64,000 nt of DNA from Filosporella fistucella (taxonomy: Eukaryota > Ascomycota > Leotiomycetes > Helotiales). This document shows positions 22,193 to 34,456 of this stretch, one piece after another. Where the stretch lies: assembly GCA_030077755.1 (NCBI GenBank), contig JAQJZZ010000020.1, forward strand, positions 992,001 to 1,056,000, read 5' to 3'. Position 1 is the stretch's first letter; each line of letters begins with the position of its first letter. The position numbers and the translations under genes were made by a program. Below the pieces are notes generated by a model that had not been told where the DNA came from, searched no databases, and was given only the letters and a program-made list of their open reading frames with translations.

Positions 22193-25100
22193 CTTGTCGG
22201 ATAGCCACTGATTGACTCGTAATTAAGATGCTAGGAGTCGATGTGTTGTTATGTTCGATGGTAGAATTTGATGGTCTTCGTTAATCGTGATTAAAGGATA
22301 AGGACGTCGTCGAGTTTGTCAGATAAAGGATCGCTGAGGCTGACCGGAAAAACAAGCAACGAAGTCGTTATGATCGAGGCGTATCGCTGATACTAGGCCT
22401 TCAAATTCCTTGATGGATGTAATGCGATTGAAAAGAAATGAATTGTTCAAAGGGATGCGGGCTGCCGTGGAGGAGGAGCAAAAGGCTGCGGTCGCAGAAG
22501 AGGTGAGAAACGAGTGTGGAGAGAACAAGCTCTGTTGGAAGGTGAGATTATAATGCCACGACTACATTGACAAGATGGCCGTCGTGAGCTCGAGATGCAG
22601 TCGACAACGGTGATAGAGTAGTGTTGTCGTTGTCCGCAGTTGAAGTTGGTGAAGATCTCTTGAAAATGGGAACAACGTTGGGAGATGATCAACTCTTCAG
22701 CTGACGGTCGAGATCGAGAGATCAACACGAGCGAAGGTTTCTAAAGGGTGGGCTCTCCCACCAGTCGAGCCAGTCCAAGCCAGTGCCTTTTTTCGTCCGA
22801 GCTTAGGGCAGATGAGGTGCTGGGGGGGGCGCGGCGAAGTGGTGCAAGTGGGTGTACAGTGGTGGGCTACAGGGGCTACAGGGCCTTGGTTTCTGGTTTC
22901 CCCTCCTGAATGGAAATTTAATTGGTAGGATTGGCCACCAGGGGCAGCGGGAAGAGCAATTTTATGCGCTGTAAGCAAATCGGAAGATCGAAACGGCCTC
23001 CGATAGATATGATTTTATATTGCACTGCTGCGAATGACCGGTGCTGGAATGCGGAGAAAATGTATAGCAATGAGATTCCCTCTTCTTAATCCAGCACTTC
23101 CATTCAATTGTCAAGTCATGCCAAGTGTTCGTTCTTTGGGCCCGACGTGTTCTTTGTCTGGTTCAACACGACGTACGTTGTATTGATCGTTAGGGGCCTT
23201 AGTAGGTTGTGCTCGTACCACAAGGGAACTGCGCCACCTCGAGTAATGGACCACGCCAGAATGGCTTGTCACAAGAAGTCTCAGCATTGAATCATGAAGA
23301 CCGCCGTAAAACATCGTGCAAATGAAAGTTGCTTGTGTTATCAAGCAACGGCTTAGGGCACTGGCCCAAGTTCAGAGTGGAGATTGTGTTACAGAGTTGG
23401 ATTATGGGCAAGTATTCATACAGTGGAGGTCAGTCTCGCTGGGGTAGAGTCAGCATGTTCAACCTGGCTGTCACTAGGAGAAGTCGACAGAAAGTCCTTA
23501 TAGCTGCTACTCGATTTCGTTCCTGCAGATCCATGGGCTGGGAATCAAATCATTACACTATGTGTGCCAGTGTTGGTGTTGAGAATGGATTAAAGGTTTG
23601 CATCCTGTGCTGACGTGTAAATCGACTTGCATGTTAATTCCTGGAAGCTGTATGTAAATTAATGTTGCAGGATGTACTCTTCGCGCGCACATTAAAAGAA
23701 GCAATTCAATTGCCAATTGTTTAAATGGGAAGATATATTTACTGTATAATGTATCAAATTGAATGTCGCGAGAACAACAGAAATCTTGGGGTAGTACTTC
23801 CTAGATCGATTCAACATCATAACATGATATCCCAGATTTATTCACATGCTTAAACATTCTTCGTCACAATAAACAGAGTGGATTATCTTGAGTATTTCAG
23901 GCATGCAGGAGGATCGATGCTGACATGAATGTGCGAATACACAATGACCCAAGTCAGCGTTGGTGAGATTCTTCGTGAACATAGTTCAAAGTCCAAGGGC
24001 GTGTCGATATGATATTATATCCACCGACACTCTACATATTCTGACGGCGTCCCAGGCAGATTCCTAGACCAAGGCTGTCGGCAGTAAGCTTAAGAGCACT
24101 TCTAGAACCCGCCGACCGCTTGCAGCAATTGAATTTACCTGCTGAGCATAGCATGACCTGAGCCGCTCTACAGTAGCTATAGGCTCAAGAAGCTTACTCT
24201 CAGCCTCAACACAGCGTGGAAATCAAGGCAATCAAGGCAAGTCGGACAGAGAGGAAAGCTGGTAAACGATGCAGCCAAAGGGGCTCATGTTGAAGATAGA
24301 TAGAGTGGAATCAAGACAGACTGTAGTTTCAATCGACCAACAATCATAGATGGTGCAGGTAATCTGTACGTGGATGTGACTCACTTGAGAAAACTTTGAA
24401 GGTATTGACATCCAGACGAAGCGAAATGTTTGAGGCTGGTGAGAAATAAATGGTCGAATATAATCTGCAATTTTGAGAAACCTAAAGCCTCCACTTTTAA
24501 AAGTTCCCTATTGGACGCTGAAGAAAGTAACTTTGTCGGGAACTCTATCCAACCCCTCAGTGTCCCGTCTGCACGAATAGATGGTTGGGAATAGCATTTC
24601 GTGTTGGAAACATCAACGCAAGTTGGACGAGTCGAAAATACATCTCTTTCTCCAACATTTCATCTTCCAACCTGTTTGACCGTTGGGTTTGCCCCATCAA
24701 ATTCTGTCGGCACTGCCGCAGATGGCCGACGGGTTAACCAATTTAGGAAATAGTACGGGTATTTTTAGATACTAACCCTCCCAAGATCTCAGTCAGCCGC
24801 AGGCGCCGTACAGGAGGAAAGTAATATTGCAAGCATGCTGAAGCAGCTGTGGCGCTGCTCTTTTGTCCTGTTCTTTGCGCTGCAATGTTGCACTGTCTGA
24901 GAATATGTTCGTTGATTCGAGATAGTCGTTGGCAGACATATTGATTCTCCTGTCTTTTGAGATGCAACCTCTTCATTCTCAAGAAGGGAAATGCCGATCT
25001 TTTGTTTCACGAGTCTCTTTCTTGATCCTTGAAACATAAGCGGGTCTTGGGGAAAATACTTCAGACCTGTCAACGGCGTCACCAGCTGTAGCTAAGGACT

Positions 25101-25751
25101 TAGAAGCGCACGCATAGTAGAATCAGGAGAAACAGCAGGCAAATCGTATGTAACCAAAATACTTTGACTTTCACTTCCCACGCGCCACCACTGAAATACC
25201 CGAGTCTCAATCCGTAACTGGATGGCAAAGAGTCCAAGTCCCTGAATCATAAAAGTCTTCAGACGGTGATGGTAATGGTGAGGCTGTGCAGTGTGCAGTC
25301 CGCATGCTCTTCGTACAAAACTTCGTCAGTCAACCCGACCCTTCAAGCGAGAGACCAGCAACCCAGCAAAGCGAACTAAAAACTGCCACAGGCTCTCGCT
25401 CTCCTTTTGGATTGTCGATCAAAGCCAGTGAGATTCTTCCCCTCAAGCCAAAATCCAAAGTCGCACGACAGCCCTACTTCCCTCCTTCATAAACACCTTC
25501 TTCTTCTCTTCCTCCATCCCTAGGATTCATTCTTTCATCAACCCACCTGCCAGGCCATCACGGAGGGCTAATCTTTCTTTGTGACGTCGTTTGTTGACGA
25601 CTATCCCAGTCTGGTCCCTGATTCTTTGTCACATTCCAAGTTCCGAGTTGGCTGCCCCGTCAGCTCTCAACATCACCGACTTCAATCAATCGTTCCATAA
25701 AAGAGTCTTCATTTCCTATCCATCGAAGATCGTTTAATACCCAAAGTCAAT
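22193..25751. promoter_or_regulatory. Divergent upstream region between opy2 and the chitin synthase gene
   Basis: These 3.6 kb separate two divergent starts. No coding family was recognised. The last 250 bp before the chitin synthase ATG are pyrimidine-rich (CTTCTTCTCTTCC, CTCAACATC), typical of a fungal leader or promoter. Confidence 0.45.
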
Positions 25752-28690
25752 ATGTCATATCCAGGCGGCAATGGAGGTGGCTATCAAAAGGAGCACCAGC
25801 TTCAGGACCTGCCACCAGGAGGCACTGTAAGCATTTTCAGCTCACTCGCAATGTTTGCAAACTGACTTTGGGGCTGCTAGTACCATATGCCACCTCAGGA
25901 CGATGAGGATGGAAATCAGCCTCTTCTTCACTCACAACCACCTGCTGGCGGACCCTTCGCGAGCCCCTATGACCATCAAGAAGGAGGGCTCCGTACCGGC
26001 ACACCTCCAGTAAGGCCAGTATCAGCATACAGTCTTACTGAATCATATGCGGTCCCTGGTGGGACAGCTCCCGCACCATATAGCAGTGAGTATGGCGGAA
26101 GTTCGACAACGTATGGTCATCAACTTGAGGATAATGCATACCCACGATCCGACTCCCCCTATTCGAGAGCTGAAACTAGTTCAACCGAAGCATGGAGACA
26201 ACGACAAGCTCCAACTGCTACAGCAGGTGGCGGATTGAAGCGATTTGCAACCAGAAAAGTTAAGCTTGTACAAGGCACTGTACTCAGTGTCGATCATCCG
26301 GTCCCATCTGCTATTAAAAACGCCATCCAGCCAAAATACAAGGCAGATCTAGAGGGCGGCAGCGAAGAATTCTCCACAATGAGATATACAGCAGCAACTT
26401 GTGATCCTGATGAGTTTACACTGAAGAATGGTTATAATCTACGACCAGCAATGTACAACCGTCATACCGAGCTCCTCATCGCCGTTACCTACTACAATGA
26501 GGACAAGCAATTGACCGCCCGTACTCTCCATGGTGTTATGCAGAACATCCGCGATATCGTTAACCTGAAGAAATCCGATTTCTGGAATGTTGGCGGACCA
26601 GCTTGGCAAAAGATTGTTGTCTGCCTTGTTTTCGACGGTATCGATCCTTGCGATAAAGATACACTCGATGTATTGGCAACAATTGGAATCTACCAAGATG
26701 GTGTGATGAAGAGGGACGTTGACGGCAAAGAGACGGTGGCCCACATCTTCGAATACACTACACAATTGTCCGTTACGGCAAATCAGCAATTAATCCGACC
26801 AACAGAAGACAGCGCCAATACTCTTCCACCTGTGCAGATGATGTTCTGTTTGAAGCAGAAGAATAGCAAGAAAATTAATTCACACAGATGGCTCTTCAAC
26901 GCTTTTGGTAGACTTCTTAATCCAGAGGTCTGCATTCTGTTGGATGCAGGAACTAAGCCAGGACCAAAATCTCTCCTCGCTCTCTGGGAAGGCTTCTACA
27001 ATGATAAAGATTTGGGAGGTGCTTGCGGTGAAATCCACGCCATGTTGGGTAAGTTTTCACCCTCTCCAAGTCTCCTATACAATGTGCAAAGGAAGGAAAC
27101 AATACTAACCCCCACCAGGAAAGGGTGGCCGAAAACTCCTGAATCCCTTGGTTGCGGCTCAAAATTTTGAGTACAAGATTTCCAATATTCTAGATAAACC
27201 CCTGGAGAGTTCCTTTGGATACGTTAGTGTCTTACCCGGTGCTTTCTCAGCATACCGTTTCCGCGCAATCATGGGCCGACCACTAGAGCAATATTTCCAT
27301 GGTGATCATACTCTCTCCGCCAAATATGGAAAGAAGGGTATTGAGGGCATGAACATCTTCAAGAAGAACATGTTCTTGGCTGAGGACAGAATTCTCTGTT
27401 TCGAATTGGTTGCGAAGGCTGGATCAAAATGGCATCTGACATACATTAAGGCTGCTAAGGGAGAAACTGATGTCCCAGAAGGAGCTGCAGAGTTCATCGG
27501 TCAACGTCGTAGATGGCTAAATGGTTCCTTCGCAGCCAGCATGTACTCCATCATGCACTTTGGCAGGATGTACAAGAGTGGCCACAATCTTGTCCGCATG
27601 TTCTTCCTCCATATCCAGCTTCTCTACAATATGTTCACCGTCCTTCTCTCCTGGTTCATGTTGGCATCATTCTGGCTTACCACCACTGTTATCATGGATC
27701 TCGTAGGAGAACCAGTTGCAGCATCTGCTACAACTGCTGAGCATCATGGGTGGCCTTTCGGAGATACCGCAACACCGATTGTCAACACCATTCTCAAGTA
27801 TTTGTATTTGGCTTTCCTTTTGGTCCAATTCATCCTCGCGCTTGGAAACAGACCAAAAGGTTCCAAAATCACTTATATCATATCATTCATGGTTTTCGGA
27901 ATCATCAATGCTTACCTGATTGTTTTGTCCATGTATTTGGCCATTCGTGGTATTGCTGGAGCAACAATTCAAACCGATAGTGTTGACGACTTCTTCAAGA
28001 GTTTCTTCGGTTCCGGAGGTGCCTCCGGTGGTATTATCATCATTGCATTGCTGGCAACCTTCGGTCTCTACTTCGTCGCCTCGTTCATGTACTTGGACCC
28101 ATGGCACATGTTTACCTCGTTCGGACAATACCTCCTCCTCATGTCTTCTTACATCAACATCCTCATGGTTTACTCTTTCTCCAATTGGCACGATGTGTCT
28201 TGGGGTACCAAGGGTTCCGACAAGGCAGATGCTCTCCCTTCTGCAACCACCAAGAAAGAAGAAGGGAAGGGGGCTGTTGTTGAAGAAATTGACAGGCCTC
28301 AGGAGGAAATTGATTTGAGATTCGAGGCAACTGTCAAACGTGCTTTGGTTCCTTTCGTACCAGAGGTTGAGATCGAGAAGAAGACTCTTGAAGATTCATA
28401 CAAGTCTTTCAGAACGAAGCTTCTGATATCATGGATTTTTTCCAATGCTCTATTGGCAGTCTTGATCACAAGCGACAGTGTAGATAAGTTTGGCTTCGGC
28501 GGAGTAGGTTTTTCTATATTCCATCGCATAAATGGTACTAACAACCCTCTAGAACAAAGCTTCCGACCGAACCGCCAAGTTCTTCACAGTCCTTCTCTAC
28601 GCAACTGCGGTCTTATCTTGTGTTCGCTTCATCGGATGCGTTTACTTCCTCGGCCGCTCTGGAATCATGTGTTGCTTCACCAGACGCTAA
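25752..28690 (+). CDS. chsB: Class III chitin synthase (ChsB type)
   Basis: This plasma-membrane processive GT2 enzyme makes chitin from UDP-GlcNAc for hyphal-tip walls. Four exons (25752-25826, 25881-27048, 27119-28503, 28553-28690) encode 921 residues, and every junction keeps frame. A disordered N-terminus ([17 protein letters not shown]) is followed by the CHS1 N-domain ([20 protein letters not shown]). The catalytic core includes [38 protein letters not shown] (Asp504) and QRRRWLNGS (543-551). About seven C-terminal helices follow, and the protein ends [10 protein letters not shown]. The sequence around [20 protein letters not shown] and the overall length place it in class III, the class that includes A. 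nidulans ChsB and the Botrytis class IIIa enzyme, rather than class I or II. Exon 1 is only 25 codons but carries the conserved LQDLPPGG start. Confidence 0.94.
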
Positions 28691-29853
28691 ATTGACTATC
28701 ATGAGCATAAAAAAGTCCATATTGGAGGATTATAGCTAAGGAATCTCTGGGGAATCAGGTTCCAGGCGGATGGCCTCCTGTAAAATTATCTGCAGCATAT
28801 GGTTTCTGGTAGCCCTTCGCATTTGCATATACTGGCTACGGCGGCGTTTTACAAGATTTTCTCGAGACACAGAAAATGATGGATGGAGATTGAATGATCG
28901 ATGTATGTTTGTGCTTGGCGTAGAAATTGAATACCCTTCATGCCCTGAAAATTTAAATTCACATATCCTTGAAACATTCCATCTTCGGATTTCCAAAATG
29001 ACGACCAATATCGTGACTATCTCAACAGAGAGAGGTGCTTGAGGTACATTAAAAGCTGGCTGTCATGTAAATATTATATACTCAACCCTTTAATTCTACC
29101 AGCCATCAACTAGTTTCAATGATCTGTTTCTAATACCCAGTTGATACTAAGCATTTGGTTGAGGTTACGATGAAAGACCAAGCATCTTGTCCAGCTGCGA
29201 TCCTCGAGATAGATCGATGTTTGTTTGCACCTGAATCTCGGGAGTTTCTGGATGTCTAATAGCCTTTGCCAGAAGATATATGATCAAACAATCAAGATAG
29301 CTTATGACTGAGACAGTCTGCCAACTTCTAAATGCGCATTTTGGATCCGCTAGAGACTCACAGAGGTAAAAACATAGCGAGCTGGAAACGATAAGTGAAT
29401 GCCCAATATTGCTAACGGTTAACTTTTGAAGTGTACGGCAGGTCTTTGTCTTAACAATCACAAGCCCCTCATGACATGAATTGAATATGCTGTTTTGCAC
29501 AAATTGAATCAGAACGCAATATATATTAAGTTGCTACTACCTTAGGAAGGCAGCAGCCACAGAGGCTTCGGTTCCATTCCCGTCGCCTCATCACTATGAC
29601 CCCGCCACTCTTCAAGACCATTCGTGAAATTCTCCTGCAAGTCAACTTCGCTTTTCCTTGTGTTCCATTTTGCATGGCGCCTGCTGAGTGACGTGTTTTG
29701 CGTGATTCATCCGACGATAAACATAATCGGAGTTTAGCTTGCTCTGACTCGGTTTACATTTTGCTCTATCAACATCCATTTCCAAACCCAAAACCCGCTT
29801 CCATCTGCACAACAACCTCAACACCAAGGTCTTGTGATAAAGTGTGGGACAAA
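28691..29853. other. Interval between chitin synthase and UBC12
   Basis: AT-rich 3' flank, then the UBC12 promoter in the right-hand third. No gene recognised. Confidence 0.5.
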
Positions 29854-30608
29854 ATGTTAAAGATATGGTCTATGGTATGTAATAGTGCCTCAAGCACATA
29901 GTGCGCGCAGCGTCTACCCCGTCGCTCCTATTTTCCAACAAGGCTGACAATTCTATAGAAGCAGAAGCAGCAGCAGGATGCGAATGCAGACGCTGCTGCA
30001 GGAAACAAGAGGAAGAAGGTCACAGCAGCGCAACTGCGAGTCCAAAAAGGTACTACATTGTCCTTTACCGGAGCCTTGTTTTCAAACGGCAGTGCTAACC
30101 TAGCCTCTAGATCTGTCGGAGCTCTCTTTACCAAGCACCATGAAGACCGAGTTCCCTGACCCTGATGATACACTGAACTTCATTCTTACAATCGAACCGG
30201 ACGAGGGGATGTACAAAGGAGGCAAATTCACATTCACATTCGCCATCAGCCAAGGGTTTCCCCACGAAGCGCCCAAAGTCAAATGTACACAAAAAATATA
30301 TCACCCAAACATCGATTTGGAGGGGAATGTCTGCTTAAATATCTTGAGAGAAGATTGGAAGCCAGTTCTGAATCTGCAAGCCATTATCGTGGGACTTCAG
30401 GTATGTCATACCACCTATGGGCTTTATCGCGCGCATGCTGATCATATGCCAGTTTCTCTTCCTTGAACCAAATGCCTCTGACCCCTTGAACAAGGAAGCT
30501 GCCGAGGACTTACGGTCCAACAGAGAAGGATTCAAGCGCAACGTACGAACCGCGATGGGAGGAGGGGCAGTCAAAGGCCAGTCTTTCGAGAGAGTCCTGA
30601 AAGTATGA
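29854..30608 (+). CDS. ubc12: UBC12-like NEDD8-conjugating E2 enzyme
   Basis: This E2 carries the ubiquitin-like modifier Nedd8/Rub1 and passes it to cullins, activating SCF ubiquitin ligases. Four exons (29854-29874, 29959-30049, 30111-30400, 30453-30608) encode 185 residues. Exon 1 is just seven codons (MLKIWSM). It is supported by homology to the UBC12 N-terminal peptide that docks the Nedd8 E1, and by a consensus donor GTATGT. A Lys/Gln/Ala-rich linker leads to the UBC fold: [34 protein letters not shown] with active-site Cys112, and [18 protein letters not shown]. The [14 protein letters not shown] block and the N-terminal extension separate it from other E2s. The gene lies 0.44 kb upstream of ILV5 on the same strand. 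Confidence 0.93.
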
Positions 30609-31052
30609 GGCATCGATGGATGAAGTTTACAGATTGAGGGCATATCATTTAGACCTACAAGATGCGATAACCCTGGGCATAACGAGGCGTTCATATTTGG
30701 AGGACATGGGAGTAAATAATGGTCTCGTGCTTTCGAATAGCGTAGAGGGTGAGCACATCAACCGCATTTCCATCTTTTGACTACTCCAATCCCCTCATTT
30801 AATTCTGATCAACTATGTGAATTTTCCAAAATAATCCCGAAAATTTGGAATATCTCCACTCCATGAGTTTCTCCGGATTAAGCACCCCTCGTTTGCTGAC
30901 CGCAATCGCCATTATCAAAAAACGGCCAAGCCTCCTCGGCTCCGTTCCGTTGTCGGCTTCTGGAGCTTGAAATTTTAGAGTCAAGAGTCACCGTCCACAA
31001 ACAAAACCCCAATTCTTCTTCATCTTCACCAACACTCCACTCCAAACACATT
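30609..31052. promoter_or_regulatory. ILV5 upstream region
   Basis: 444 bp between the UBC12 stop and the ILV5 start. It holds the tandem GAGTCA boxes listed next, and a pyrimidine-rich stretch lies just before the ATG. Confidence 0.55.
30977..30990. promoter_or_regulatory. Tandem Gcn4/CPC1-like sites before ILV5
   Basis: Two adjacent copies of AGAGTCA lie 63-76 bp upstream of the ILV5 ATG. GAGTCA is the complement of TGACTC, the half-site core bound by Gcn4/CPC1/CpcA bZIP activators of amino-acid biosynthesis genes. Location and target gene fit, but each is one base short of the full palindrome. Confidence 0.45.
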
Positions 31053-32454
31053 ATGGCTTCTCGAACAATCACAAGAGCTCTTCGCTCACCATTGGCAAAG
31101 CAATTGAGTGCACCCGCTCGTCGCACTTTTGTTTCTGCCCTCAATGCTTCCGCCAGACCAACTGTTGCCCGTGCTGCTGTTGCTTCAGCTCAACAGGTCA
31201 GAGGTGTAAAGACCATTGACTTTGCTGGTACCAAGGAGGATGTCTATGGTATGATGCTTTATCTTCACTCATCGTTACGAAGCTGACAATCCTCCAGAGC
31301 GTGCTGATTGGCCTGCTGCAAAGCTCCAAGTACTTTCACCTCACCGCATATTTCGATCATCATACTGATAATGGTTAGGATTACTTCAAGAATGACACAA
31401 TGGCAATCATCGGGTATGGTTCCCAGGGTCATGCTCAATCTTTGAACATGCGTGATCAAGGTCTCAATGTCGTGGTCGGTGTTCGAAAGAACGGTCAATC
31501 ATGGAAAGATGCCCAAGAAGATGGATGGGTCCCAGGAAAGAACCTTTTCGAAGTCGACGAGGCCATCTCCAGAGGTACCATCATCATGAACTTGCTCTCC
31601 GATGCTGCTCAAAGTGAGACTTGGCCAGCAATCAAGCCCCAAATCACCAAGGGAAAGGTAAGCCATCAAACTGCCAAGGTTTTTTCTGCGTCAACTAAAC
31701 TCAAATCTAGACTCTTTACTTCTCCCACGGTTTCTCCCCAGTCTTCAAGGACCAAACTAAGGTCGATGTCCCAACCGATGTCGATGTTATCCTTGTTGCC
31801 CCCAAGGGATCTGGCCGAACCGTCCGCACTCTCTTCCGTGAGGGTCGTGGAATCAACTCCTCCATTGCCGTCTTCCAGGATGTAACTGGCAAGGCTAAGG
31901 AGAAGGCAATTGCTCTTGGTGTTGGTGTCGGATCTGGATACCTCTATGAGACTACCTTCGAGAAGGAGGTCTACTCCGACTTGTATGGTGAGCGTGGTTG
32001 CTTGATGGGAGGTATTCACGGTATGTTCCTCGCTCAATACGAGGTTCTCCGTGAGCAAGGCCACAGCCCCAGTGAGGCCTTCAACGAGACTGTCGAGGAA
32101 GCGACTCAATCTCTGTACCCATTGATCGGTGCCAACGGCATGGACTGGATGTACGAGGCTTGCTCTACCACCGCCCGTCGTGGTGCCATTGACTGGAGCG
32201 GAAAGTTCAAGGATGCATTGAAGCCTGTTTTCAATGATCTCTATGACTCTGTCAAGACTGGAAAGGAGACTGAGCGATCCCTCACCTTCAACTCGCAACC
32301 AGATTATCGTGAGAAGTATGAGAAGGAGATGCAAGAGATCCGTGATTTGGAGATCTGGAGAGCTGGAAAGGCCGTTCGGTAAGTTCTTTTTGAGTGTTTT
32401 ACGTTCTTATTGCTGACTTGATTTAGTTCTCTCCGTCCTGAGAACCAGAAGTAG
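31053..32454 (+). CDS. ilv5: Ketol-acid reductoisomerase, mitochondrial (ILV5)
   Basis: Second step of valine/isoleucine synthesis: Mg-dependent isomerisation and NADPH reduction of acetolactate or acetohydroxybutyrate, in mitochondria. Five exons (31053-31248, 31298-31329, 31379-31657, 31711-32378, 32427-32454) encode 400 residues. The N-terminus (MASRTITRALRSPLAKQLSA, APARRTF) is an Arg/Ser/Ala-rich, acid-free mitochondrial presequence. The Rossmann fingerprint is IIGYGSQGHAQSLNMRDQG. The knotted C-domain carries YGERGCLMGGIHGMFLAQYE and ANGMDWMYEACSTTARRGAI with the acidic metal/substrate ligands. The last exon is nine codons and ends LRPENQK. Length matches fungal short-form enzymes. Tandem GAGTCA boxes upstream suggest cross-pathway (CPC1) control, by inference. 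Confidence 0.95.
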
Positions 32455-32798
32455 AGAGGAGGGGGCTTTCTGGTGAATATCTGGGGTGTTTTCTGCTAAG
32501 GGGTGACATTTCGGCGAACTGTATATTACTCCTTCCCTTGGGAATGATGGGCCTGGAATTGCGAATCGAAAAGTTTATACCTTTTTTATCTGACTCACTT
32601 CATTTCCATCATATTGACTGTTGACTTAGCACGTGCTAGCTATTTCATTTCCAGGTTGGTCTCCGCAATCGGCAATATTTCCACCGAAGTATTCACGTAT
32701 AGACACTCGCGGATTACACATTTCTCTTTGGTGTACCCACAGTTTTATTTCCACACAGAGGCGCTGATATTGTTCAATCTGCACTTATACACCTCACA
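32455..32798. other. ILV5 3' flank and dehydratase upstream region
   Basis: 344 bp. TTTTTTAT runs and a short leader precede the ATG at 32799. No other feature seen. Confidence 0.4.
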
Positions 32799-34108
32799 AT
32801 GGCAGATCCTACTAAATCCCCGCCTCTGACAAGACCCTCCGTTATTGCTGCACACGAATTAATCAAGCAGTACATCCACTACACTCCCGTCCTCACCAAC
32901 GCAACACTCACCGAGCTTGCATCTACACCCCAAACATCTGCGGCCCTCGCAGACACACCATGGACAGGTCAAGAGCCTTCAAAACCAAAAATAAGATTGT
33001 GGTTCAAATGCGAAAATCTGCAGAAAGTGGGGGCTTTCAAGGTCCGAGGCGCTTTTCATGCCTTGACTAGGTTGATGGCTGAGGAGGGGTGGGAAGCTGG
33101 TGGTGGGAGGGAGAAGGGCGTTGTTACGCATAGTTCGGGTTTGTTGTGCTCAGTCCGCGGATTTGCACAAGTATAAATGCTGATCTTTGCTGCTATCCAG
33201 GAAACCATGCTCAAGCTCTCGCTCTTGCGGCACGTACAATGGGTGTACCAGCACACATTGTCATGCCCACTATTTCCACCCCCTCCAAAATAGCAGCTAC
33301 GAAAGGCTACGGCGCGAAAGTCATATTTAGTGGTAGTACAAGCACAGAGAGGGAAGCTGTAGTCGCAGATGTAGTGAAGGAGACAGGAGCGAGATTGATA
33401 CCTCCATATGATCACCCTGATATCATGCTCGGACAAGGCACACTTGGAATAGAGATGCAAGAGCAAGTTGAGAGCATGATTGCGGAGGGAGGAAGTGGAC
33501 AACCGAAATGTAGTTTTAGACTTGAGGGCAAAGGAGAAGGGAAGCGGAAAGGATTAGATGCTATAATTGCTCCTTGTGGAGGAGGTGGTATGTTGTCTGG
33601 TACGGCACTCAGTTGTGAGGGGACAGGTATATTTGTCTTTGGAGCAGAGCCTGAGTTCGAGGGTGGAGACGATTGTAAAAGGGGTTTGGAACAGGGAAAG
33701 CGAATTGAGACGGTCAAGACCCTCACGATTGCAGATGGGTTACGGACTCCTGTAGGTAGTTACCCATGGACCGTAATCCATGATCGAAAATTAGTCAGAC
33801 AGATGTTCAGCGTGACTGAGGAGCAGATCAAGGCAGCGTTGAGACTGGTGTTTGAGCGGATGAAGGTCGTTATTGAACCCAGTGCTGCGGTGGGATTGGC
33901 TACTGCGTTGTTCAATGAGGATTTTAGGAGGATAGTTGAGAAGGAGGGGGGCGAAGATGGATGGGATCTGGGGATTGTGTTTAGTGGGGGGAATACCTCT
34001 ATGGAAGCTCTTGGGAAGATGTTTGCTGTTAGTGATGAGAAGGCTAAGAGGCAGGAGGGGACGGTGGGGAGTGATGGGAAGAAAGTTGCTGAGAATGTAG
34101 CGGGGTAG
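32799..34108 (+). CDS. PLP-dependent serine/threonine dehydratase (serine racemase-like)
   Basis: A fold-type II PLP enzyme that deaminates L-serine or L-threonine to the 2-oxoacid; racemase or hydroxyaspartate lyase activity is also possible in this family. Two exons (32799-33138 and 33201-34108; 62-bp intron with donor GTTTGT) encode 415 residues. The Schiff-base lysine is Lys81 in VGAFKVRGAF. The substrate loop is SSGNHAQALA, split by the intron. The phosphate-binding glycine loop is APCGGGGMLSG. A late Ser in FSGGNTSMEALGKM packs near the cofactor pyridine. There is no ACT regulatory domain, so it is not the biosynthetic, isoleucine-inhibited threonine deaminase (ILV1). It lies 344 bp downstream of ILV5 in the same orientation. 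Confidence 0.87.
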
Positions 34109-34456
34109 ATAGAGAGATATAGATAGTTTTGTTTTATAAATACTATTCATAATTCTACGTTGTCAAGGCACAAGAGATTTAAGTTTAACACCTGGTACCT
34201 CCTACCACTTCTAGACATGGCCCAACATGACGCATGGATATCAACGATTCAATAGAGCTTGAACAGTGTATAAGTGTATTGGACGAACAGTCTATCCGGA
34301 CAGTGCAGAGTCATTCGTGGAGAAGCCTCCAGTCGAAGATGGCATAGTTATGTATTATGCAATCCGGAATAGCCTGTATCCTATGACTTGCTTGCGCCCA
34401 TTACATACCTTTACTATAAGCTCCATGACCTAATGAAAGCCCCCCGACTATGACCA
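34109..34456. other. Convergent 3' region
   Basis: 348 bp between the dehydratase and peptidase stops; only 3' flanks expected and nothing else seen. Confidence 0.45.
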
